This document shows positions 1-5,997 of a DNA stretch of 6,208 nt, in pieces. Origin of the DNA: an uncultured Pirellulaceae bacterium (GTDB taxonomy: Bacteria; Planctomycetota; Planctomycetia; Pirellulales; Pirellulaceae); the NCBI GenBank assembly GCA_947258905.1, contig CAMYKF010000256.1:1-6208 (forward strand), given 5' to 3'. Made by a program: the position numbers and the translations under genes. The notes beneath the pieces were generated by a model, which was given only the letters and a program-made list of their open reading frames with translations, was not told the DNA's origin and did no database searches. The stretch's first letter is position 1; each line of letters begins with the position of its first letter.

Positions 1-444
1 GAAGGAACCAGCAACTGGGACGGTCACAAATTCTTGAAAAAACAATACGACGTTCACGGACCGATTCTCGATCAGCCAGCCGCCGCCTTGCTGAAGGATC
101 TGAAACAGCGTGGCTTGCTCGACGATACGCTGGTCGTCTGGTGTACCGAATTTGGTCGCATGCCGACTTTCCAGGAGGGAGCCAGCGGCCGCGACCACAA
201 CCCGGCAGGATTTACGGCATGGCTGGCCGGCGCCGGAGTCAAGTCAGGATTCACCTACGGAGCCACCGACGAGTTTGGATACAAGGCAGTCGAGGACGTC
301 GCCACCGTTTACGATTTCCATGCCACGATCCTGCACCTGCTGGGACTCGATCACGAGCGTCTGAGTTTCTACCACAATGGAATCGAACGGCGTCTAACGG
401 ATGTTCATGGCCAAGTGATCACCGACATCCTGACGCAGCCGTAG
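1..444 (+). CDS. DUF1501 family protein, C-terminal part (start outside window)
   Basis: The reading frame is open from base 1 to a TAG at 442-444, giving 147 residues; the N-terminus lies upstream of the window. The visible part matches, from memory, the C-terminal half of the planctomycete DUF1501 family, which has an alkaline-phosphatase/sulfatase-like fold. Landmarks are SNWDGH near the left edge, LKQRGLLDDTLVVWCTEFGR at about residues 33-52, GRDHNP, GFTAWLAGAGVKSG, YGATDEFGY, the VYDFHATILHLLGLDHERL block, and the closing RLTDVHG motif. Members are usually 450-490 residues long and often exported by Tat; that signal cannot be seen here. The biochemical role is not established. In planctomycetes these genes often sit beside DUF1549/DUF1553 cytochrome-like genes, so such a partner would be expected upstream. 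The gene converges with the minus-strand cluster. Family assignment is strong; function is unknown. Confidence 0.93.
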   Translation, partial: EGTSNWDGHKFLKKQYDVHGPILDQPAAALLKDLKQRGLLDDTLVVWCTEFGRMPTFQEGASGRDHNPAGFTAWLAGAGVKSGFTYGATDEFGYKAVEDVATVYDFHATILHLLGLDHERLSFYHNGIERRLTDVHGQVITDILTQP

Positions 445-502
445 CTCGCTGTGCAGTCTACTCCGCCTTGTTCAATGGGGGGCCGGGAGAGTGCCACTTA
501 AT

Positions 503-538
503 CTTCGTCTTCGTCTTGGTCCTCGTCCTCGTCTTGGT
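503..538. repeat. Degenerate six-unit hexamer tandem repeat
   Basis: Six contiguous hexamers follow the pattern CYTSGT: CTTCGT, CTTCGT, CTTGGT, CCTCGT, CCTCGT, CTTGGT. They run directly into seven T residues (538-544). The opposite strand is purine-rich (ACSARG units). The repeat lies in the 134-bp gap between two convergent genes, about 60 bp after the DUF1501 stop and 40 bp before the end of the oxidoreductase gene. Read on the plus strand, the T-run follows a pyrimidine tract rather than a GC hairpin, so it does not look like a standard intrinsic terminator. No ORF appears to use it. It resembles degenerate hexamer arrays I associate with planctomycete intergenic DNA, but that link is from memory. 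Confidence 0.75.
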
Positions 539-578
539 TTTTTTATCGGTTCGGATCGCGACAAGAAATTTCTTCCGG

Positions 579-2003
579 TCACTGCCTGTTCCGCTTCAAT
601 TCCACCAGCCGCTCACGTTCCGGCAGTGCCTTGTAAAACGGATCCAGTGGATAACAGCCTGACTTCATGCCTTGCCGCGGGGCCGTCGTGCAATCGCTGA
701 ATGTGCGGCAAATTCGCTTGCGATCCAGGGGCTTGCCGGCCAGTACATCGGCGGGCAAATGCGGATATGCCAGGACCATGCGTCCGAGGCCTGCAAAGTC
801 CGTTTGTCCTTGTCTCACAACGGCCGACGCCACGGCGGGCAACCATTCCTGCAAGTAGGAATAGCCGGAACCGACAAACAGCATGTCCGGGAAACGCTTT
901 TTCAGATTTGCCGTAACCGAAATCTGCCGGGCCACACCAACCAGCGGATCTTCGGGCGGCAAGTATCCATCAGAAGGCGGAAAGATGGCGGGTCGCTGGA
1001 TGTGTGGGCAATAGTACGGACAGCCGGCCGTTGTGCACACCAGCCGAACGCCCAGCGATTGCAACATCTTCAGGACCCGAACCGGTTCGTCCAGATTAAT
1101 CCCCGTACCGGATCCGTCGCCACCGAACGCGTACCGGTAATCCCAGGAAACTTGCGGTTTTGCGACGCCATCAGCTTCCACGACAAACGGGGCAAAGTCG
1201 AAGACATTGAGTCGCACGCCGATCTGCATGGCCGGAGTCGACCGGCGGATACCCTCGATCACGCTCTTTAGGAAACGCGTGCGATTCTCCAGGCTGCCGC
1301 CATATTTTCCCGGCCGGTCAACGGCCGACAGCAACTCGTGACCCAGGTAGCCGTGGCAGTGCTTGATATCGACAAAGTCAAACCCGGCCTCGTCCGCAAT
1401 CCCCGCCGCCGTAACAAAGTCCTCGATCAGCTGGTCCAGTTCGTCGTCCGAAAATACCGATCGGTCAGCGCCCTGCATGCGCTCGTCCAGCAGAGGATGC
1501 CGGTAGACGATGCGCGGTTCGCGATGACCGTGCCGGTTTGGATTGGCGTAGCGGCCCGAGTGAGTCAGTTGCAGGCCGGTCAACAAATCGTTGTCGCCGT
1601 CGCAAGCACCTTGGTGGGCCGCAACGAGCGTTGCTCGCAGTCGCCCAAGGTCCTCGACAGAATGGGAATTGATGGCCAGTTGATTTGGGTTTGCGCGGCC
1701 ATCGTGCCGCACGGCAACCGCTTCGCCGCCCCAGATTAGTTTTGCCCCGCTCTTGCCGAAATTTTCCCAACGGCGAAACGTGAAATCCGTCGGCCGGCCG
1801 TCCTGCGTGCCGTCCCAGCCTTCCATGGGCAAGATGGCAAACCGGTTGCCGATCACCCGTTCGCCAAGTTGATATGGCCGCGCAAGCGACAGATCGTTGC
1901 CAGCGGGCAATGGGTGATCCAGCGGCAAATCGATCCTCAGTTCATCGAGCCGCGCCCGAAACTGCTCGGCGGTTTTCAGACTGGCAACACGCGGGTAGTT
2001 CAT
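579..2003 (-). CDS. OYE-like NADH:flavin oxidoreductase (Oxidored_FMN family)
   Basis: This 474-residue protein is related to old yellow enzyme and to the N-terminal barrel of 2,4-dienoyl-CoA reductase. It is predicted to be a cytosolic FMN-dependent reductase; the substrate is unknown. Family motifs appear in order: NRFAILPMEGWDG (53-65), LQLTHSGRYANPNRHG (144-159, including the FMN-site Gln), VDIKHCHGYLGHELLS (211-226), YGGSLENRTRFL (234-245) and GLGRMVLAYPHLP (405-417). Tyr219 corresponds to the proton-donor Tyr of OYE. His217 fits the second active-site position, but the first, usually His, is Lys214. The C-terminal tail keeps C432, C438 and C450 of a 4Fe-4S-type pattern, with F435 where a fourth Cys would be expected. 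It lacks the second flavin/NAD domain of dienoyl-CoA reductase, which has about 670 residues. An in-frame TGA at 2022-2024 makes the ATG at 2003 the only upstream ATG choice. No Shine-Dalgarno is evident. No signal peptide is seen. Confidence 0.93.
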   Translation of the reverse strand: MNYPRVASLKTAEQFRARLDELRIDLPLDHPLPAGNDLSLARPYQLGERVIGNRFAILPMEGWDGTQDGRPTDFTFRRWENFGKSGAKLIWGGEAVAVRHDGRANPNQLAINSHSVEDLGRLRATLVAAHQGACDGDNDLLTGLQLTHSGRYANPNRHGHREPRIVYRHPLLDERMQGADRSVFSDDELDQLIEDFVTAAGIADEAGFDFVDIKHCHGYLGHELLSAVDRPGKYGGSLENRTRFLKSVIEGIRRSTPAMQIGVRLNVFDFAPFVVEADGVAKPQVSWDYRYAFGGDGSGTGINLDEPVRVLKMLQSLGVRLVCTTAGCPYYCPHIQRPAIFPPSDGYLPPEDPLVGVARQISVTANLKKRFPDMLFVGSGYSYLQEWLPAVASAVVRQGQTDFAGLGRMVLAYPHLPADVLAGKPLDRKRICRTFSDCTTAPRQGMKSGCYPLDPFYKALPERERLVELKRNRQ

Positions 2004-2046
2004 ATTCGGGAAAGTCGAAGGTCAAAGGTCGTGTTTGGAGCAACAA

Positions 2047-2113
2047 ACAATAGCCCGAAGCGCAAGCGAGGGTTGAGGGCTCTTGATCCCTCGCTACCGC
2101 TTCGGGCTATTGT
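2047..2113. repeat. Intergenic inverted repeat (26-bp arms, 15-bp spacer)
   Basis: The left arm (2047-2072) begins ACAATAGCCCGAAGCG and ends AGCGAGGG. The right arm (2088-2113) is its reverse complement except for two adjacent mismatches. The spacer is 2073-2087. The element fills most of the 114-bp gap between the aldolase-family stop (2118) and the oxidoreductase start (2003), and begins 4 bp after that stop in the transcription direction. It could fold into a very stable stem-loop and protect the 3' end or terminate transcription. There is only a weak T-rich stretch (TTTGTTG) after it on the minus strand. The core AGCCCGAAGCG...AGCGAGGG resembles a dispersed intergenic repeat that I recall from Pirellulales genomes. 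The structure is certain; its role is inferred. Confidence 0.88.
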
Positions 2114-2117
2114 GCAG

Positions 2118-3095
2118 TCACGACTTCAGCATCTCCAGTCGGGTAAAGATCGAAGCAAGAATCTCCTGGTCGGCTGTGTCGCGTCGCACCGCGGCGGGAT
2201 GCGTGCGGTCCGTGTCGATCCAGCCGCGCAGCTGCAAGAACGCGGCGGCCGTGTGCTTGTAGGCCGGAGTCGGATGGCGAAAAGCGAGATGGCCCAGAAA
2301 CTGCAGGGTATCGTTGAGTTGGTAGAAGCGCGGATCGCCTTCCCGCCAGTAACGATCGCGCAAGGCAAAGTAGTCCGGTGCCATTGTGCTGAGGCCCAGC
2401 AGATAATCGCTGCCATACATGACCATATCGATCGCCAGGTCGTTGCCGGTATAGATTCGAAAGTCCGGGCGCTGTGCATTCCGCACGGCCAGACGTTGCC
2501 ATTCCGCCATGCGATCGAGCGACGAATGTTTGGCCCCGCTGCAGTTATCGATCTGCATCAGTTGCCCAAAAACCTCCAGCGAATAGATTTTGCCGAAGGG
2601 AGCGAACATGGTCCCAAGTTCAAAGGCAATGAACTGATCACACTCGCCGGCAATCGCCTGGTAACCGGCCACGATGTCCTCGTCGGATTGCCCGGTCAGT
2701 CCATACGACTGGAACACGACGGGAGTACCGCCTTGCGAAACAACTTCATCGATCGCAGTGCGATAACGGTTCAGATCAAATGGCGCACCCGATTCGTCCG
2801 CGACAAAGGCACCGGCCACGAATGAATCGCCAGCCAGCACGTCGCGGGTGGTTTTCAGGACCTGGGTGCGCTCCGCATGGTTCAACAGATTGACGTAGCC
2901 TGTATCCATATTGACGGCCGGTGTCAGGCCGGCCTCCACAGTTCGCTGCAACAAGCACTCAAAGTCCGACCAGTGAATCTCGCCCTGCTGGTTGAACGGC
3001 AGCAGCACGGCGGTAATGCCCTGGATACTGCGTCGTGGTTGCAGCAGCGAAACAGGATCAATATCTTCGGTGGAGGCGGGCAGTTCAGTTACCAT
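2118..3095 (-). CDS. Dihydrodipicolinate synthase/KDG aldolase superfamily protein
   Basis: This 325-residue protein belongs to the DapA-fold, class I pyruvate-dependent aldolase/lyase superfamily and is probably cytosolic. Landmarks are GITAVLLPF (26-34), the usual first barrel strand; LNHAERTQVL (71-80), matching the LS..ER helix; VVFQSYGL (126-133), where Tyr131 is the candidate catalytic Tyr; GAKHSS (187-192), where Lys189 is the candidate Schiff-base lysine; and YTGND (215-219), matching the SGDD-like loop. The GTTGE motif of true DapA is absent; VNMDTGYV (61-68) occupies its place. Lysine biosynthesis is therefore unlikely, and a 2-keto-3-deoxy-sugar-acid aldolase or other keto-acid lyase is more plausible. 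The last ~70 residues diverge from classical DapA. An in-frame TAA at 3132-3134 bounds the start; the ATG at 3095 is preceded by a weak purine stretch (GGAAAG). It has its own gaps on both sides (204 and 114 bp), so it may be a separate transcription unit. Confidence 0.88.
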   Translation of the reverse strand: MVTELPASTEDIDPVSLLQPRRSIQGITAVLLPFNQQGEIHWSDFECLLQRTVEAGLTPAVNMDTGYVNLLNHAERTQVLKTTRDVLAGDSFVAGAFVADESGAPFDLNRYRTAIDEVVSQGGTPVVFQSYGLTGQSDEDIVAGYQAIAGECDQFIAFELGTMFAPFGKIYSLEVFGQLMQIDNCSGAKHSSLDRMAEWQRLAVRNAQRPDFRIYTGNDLAIDMVMYGSDYLLGLSTMAPDYFALRDRYWREGDPRFYQLNDTLQFLGHLAFRHPTPAYKHTAAAFLQLRGWIDTDRTHPAAVRRDTADQEILASIFTRLEMLKS

Positions 3096-3179
3096 CTTTC
3101 CAATGTTCCCAATTGAGACTCCAGCATTCTTTTAGGCCCGTGCTTCAGCTCGGGTTTCCTGAATCACCATTCACGATTC

Positions 3180-3215
3180 CGGTCCCTGCCCCGCCGTCCG
3201 GCGTGGCAGGGACCG
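3180..3215. repeat. Strong GC-rich hairpin in intergenic gap
   Basis: An 11-bp perfect stem (3180-3190 with 3205-3215, arm GGTCCCTGCC) is followed after one C.T mismatch by a 4-bp inner stem (CGCC 3192-3195 with GGCG 3200-3203) and a GTCC tetraloop. It lies about 85 nt downstream of the lyase gene stop and about 85 nt upstream of the aldolase-family start, so it could separate these two minus-strand units. No T-run follows on either strand, so a classical intrinsic terminator is not supported. The rest of the 204-bp gap (3096-3299) holds only a weaker imperfect hairpin around 3137-3154 and no ORF I believe. Confidence 0.75.
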
Positions 3216-3299
3216 TAAGCATTGGATTGCCCGGTTTACCCGCCGTGAACGTCGGGCCCAATAATCGCTTTCCACCAAGCCGTTTACAACCCTCATTAC

Positions 3300-4993
3300 C
3301 TAACGGATACCCAACTCCATCTCAAACGGCGTATAGCCGGTCACATACACACTATCCGCATCCAGTTTGGGCAAGGCTCCTCGCAACTGCGTCCAGCGAT
3401 GGTCGGACTTACCCGGCCCGAATTCGACTATATCGTCGCCGACCTGATACGCGCCACTGCCGTCATCCAGCAACCAGCAATCAGGCTGATCTTCCAGTGA
3501 GCGGACGCCGGACAGCTTGCCGCCCTTGCGAAATGCCAGTTCGATGGCCAGCGGCACGCCAGAAGTCCCGCTCACATCAAAGTGAACCGTCACGCGGCCA
3601 TTTGCTTCACGAACCGTAATCGTAGTGATCAAGGTTTGGACTTCACTGGTCGGACGCAAATGTCGCGGCATTTTGGCCCAGTCGCCATCGCCGGGCAGGT
3701 GCTCCGGCGGCAGCGGCTGGTAGTAAGGTCCTGAGAGTGATTGACGCAAAACGTATGCGCCGTTTTCATGCGTAAGGGAATCGGCCACGAATTGACCCTT
3801 GCCAAAAAAGGCCGAGGCCAGTCGCAAGCCCTGCAGTGCGGCAGATCCTTTCTGAAATGTCAGGATTCGATCACTGTGGTCGAGAATCGTGGCGTCCATC
3901 TGCCCGCGTCGAATCCGCACCATGCCGGAGTGCGGGAACGACTTTTCAAAATCGTCGACGGGACTGACCGGCGCCGGCAACTCGCGCAGCAACGCGGCAT
4001 CTTCCAGGAAGTACGCGAGGTTTCCGGCCAGCGCCTTGTGACCACTGGTCTCTTCAATGAACTGCACCAGCCCCGAAAACACGGAACTGTCGTCGTGCAG
4101 GGCCATATGCCGATACGCATGGTAATAGCGATCCAGCATGGCTATCCGGTACTGGTCCTGCCGCCGTGATGCCTCGGTAACGATTTCACCATTAGCGCGA
4201 ACCAGGTATTGCGTCATCTCCAGATTCCGGCGGACGGGGTCCAGCAATTCCGGTCGATTCAGCAAGCGGGCCAGCGTGACCAGGCACCGATTCACCAGTG
4301 GTGAATAGATCGCGGTGCTCTTTTCGGTGTACTGGCCGTCGGGATCGATATCAATCTTTTCGGCCAGCCACTGATCGATGCGACGCAGGTACTTTTCGTC
4401 GGGAAACAGCCCAGCGCCATGCACACCACCCAACGGTGATTGGGCGTGTGAATTCCCCCGCGAGTAAGCGCCGTACCGGCCCTGACCAGAAACTCGCCGG
4501 CGCGTCGTTGCACATCCGGGACCGCGTCGCCCGCGTGTTGCCGCAGACAATTCAAGGCGATCGCCAGCGGCTCGACCACAAATCCGGTATCCGGCGGCGA
4601 ATGAAAATTGGTAGTGACCAAATCAATCGTGCCGTCGCTGTGCTGTCGGTTCTGCAGAAAATTGATGGCCAGCCGCAACGATGCCTCGATCTCTGACGTG
4701 GCATGATATCTGGATCGCGGTGACACGAAACCGGCCACTATATCCCGCACGGACGACGCGGCGGTGCTGGCGTGATAGATGCTGTAGCGATCTGGAAAGC
4801 CGCCGGCAAAGGGATGGTTGCTGTCCGTCGTTTGACGCTGCAGGAATTCTTCGATTCGCAGATCGTTTTCGCTGATCCACGTCGCCATCATGTCGGTCGA
4901 ACTGATCAAACTGGATGAGACCGGACGCACCGGCAACGACAACAAAGTGACACCGGCACCCATACTGCTCTTGATAAACGTTCTGCGTTTCAT
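3300..4993 (-). pseudogene. Tat-exported heparinase II/III-like putative polysaccharide lyase, frameshifted
   Basis: Two minus-strand frames join into one protein of about 563 residues. The first frame starts at the ATG 4991-4993 with a Tat signal (KRRTFIK, then a hydrophobic stretch to about residue 21). It continues through alpha-helical sequence to GGIHTPNHRWVVCMAL (179-194), then runs on as unconserved-looking residues to a stop at 4292. The second frame becomes protein-like at LFPDEKYLRRIDQWLAE (about 4409 downwards) and ends at the TAG at 3300-3302. Helical repeats with YTEKSTAIYSPLVNR and DRYYHAYRHMA suggest an (alpha/alpha)-toroid. The segment from FEKSFPHSGMVRIRRG to the end suggests the beta-sandwich of heparinase II/III-like lyases. 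The likely role is cleavage of an acidic polysaccharide outside the cytoplasm; the substrate cannot be read from sequence. The ATG overlaps the stop of the upstream gene. It could be a true pseudogene, an assembly indel, or, least likely, a recoded gene. Confidence 0.8.
4990..4993 (-). other. ATGA stop/start overlap between DUF6807 and lyase genes
   Basis: The TGA ending the C-terminal frame of the DUF6807 gene (4990-4992) overlaps the ATG of the lyase gene (4991-4993). This is a typical sign of translational coupling and shows the two exported proteins were made from one mRNA. It also supports the view that the C-terminal frame of the DUF6807 gene is the genuine one, despite the frame change upstream. 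Confidence 0.85.
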
Positions 4994-5911
4994 TTGTCAT
5001 CCTGGGATTGAGAGTCGATGGGCGGCTCCTGGGCGAAGTTCGCGTGCCAAGCATCGATTTGTTGTGGAGCGACTTCATGGCGGTGCAGCACCAGCCGGTA
5101 CCGCAACAGCAATGACTCGTCCTGTGACAGTGCCACACGTTCGCGGCCCGGGAACACGGCGTTTTGCATACTGTCCTCGTCACGCAAGATCCAAGGCTGG
5201 GGATAGCCTGCGGACTCCGGATGGACAAGCAGGTCGTTGGGGTGTGACGTCACCAGCAGTCGCCTGAAATCGCAGATCGTCCGGCAACACGAATCGCACC
5301 GAAAATCCACCGTAGCCCTTTTCGTCATCCGAACCACCGATGGACAAGTCCTCGACGAGCGCCACCAGCTGGATTGCGAAGTCAATTTGCCGCATGTCTT
5401 TGACGCGAGGGTACGCCCTGATCGAGGTGGTTTCGCGGACCAGCGGTCGGGGCTCGCCGTCGTCGCCGGTGATCCGCGGCGAGGACCAGATCACTTCGGC
5501 CTGCAAACTTGCCGCTCCGTATTCGTGTTCGGCGATATCGATGCTGGCTACGTCCCAGTTGAAATCTTCGGTCAGCCAGCTGTCCCCGGCCAGCTGGTCG
5601 CCGACGATGACCTGATGCCATGCCCAGAAAATTCCCCGCTGGTGTGGATGATCGTCGGGGAAATCCTCGGTAATCACGTTGCCATCGAGATCGTAAAGCG
5701 GATGCACGTAATTGGCACGCGTGAACTGGCCTTCCAGCGATACCGGCCGATGCCGATACACCAGGATCGGCTGATCGTTCTCCGAGACGCGCACTCCCTG
5801 GTCCGTCTCGGCGACGGTAACCTGCCCGTATCCCGCTTGATTCGCCACGCACAACACAAGGCACCATGTGTTCAGGACCAGCAGCAGGTTTCGCATCGTC
5901 AACGGCAACAT
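4990..5911 (-). pseudogene. DUF6807 ('PmoA-like') secreted protein, frame-disrupted
   Basis: The N-terminal frame begins at the ATG 5909-5911, or at the ATG 5894-5896 five codons later. A signal-peptide-like hydrophobic stretch follows (RNLLLVLNTWCLVLCVA). Next come PILVYRHRP (about 48-56), HPHQRGIFWAWHQ (about 88-100), the family's most recognisable block, and EKGYGGFSVRF (about 197-207) to GDVTPQ. This frame then loses family character and stops at 5180. The C-terminal blocks HPESAGYPQPWILR, SMQNAVFPGRE and LLLRYRLVLHRH lie in the other frame and end at 4990. The family is PF14100-type. The label 'methane oxygenase PmoA' sometimes attached to it is not supported by any resemblance to methane monooxygenase; function is unknown, but members often sit with carbohydrate and glycoside genes. 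The rejoined length, about 306 residues, seems 20-30 short of what I recall for relatives, which points to a deletion as well as a frame change. No clear Shine-Dalgarno is seen. Confidence 0.82.
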
Positions 5912-5997
5912 AAAAAAGGCTGGATGGTGTCCCGGTTCATGAATCAGGCCATCCGTCAATTGTAACTTGGCGTCGTAACGACTTGCATCCAGGCGGT

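Noticed and set aside
563..574. Perfect 12-bp palindrome AAGAAATTTCTT
   Set aside because: It is AT-rich, short, lies within the 3' gap of convergent genes and has no T-run or partner site; chance is a sufficient explanation.
141..662. Plus-strand open frame overlapping the DUF1501 end and the hexamer repeat
   Set aside because: It is out of frame with the recognisable DUF1501 sequence, has Arg/Ser-rich composition, and reads the hexamer repeat as a run of Val/Leu/Phe.
1869..2825. Long plus-strand open frame of 318 codons
   Set aside because: It runs antisense across parts of two well-supported minus-strand genes and the inverted repeat between them; its translation shows no family motifs.
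4990..5911. Naming the DUF6807 protein a methane monooxygenase subunit
   Set aside because: The 'PmoA' label is a database name for this soluble secreted family; the sequence has one N-terminal hydrophobic stretch and not the multiple membrane helices of a true PmoA.
5237..5965. Plus-strand open frame of 242 codons
   Set aside because: It is the antisense shadow of the DUF6807 gene, whose HPHQRGIFWAWHQ block is on the minus strand.
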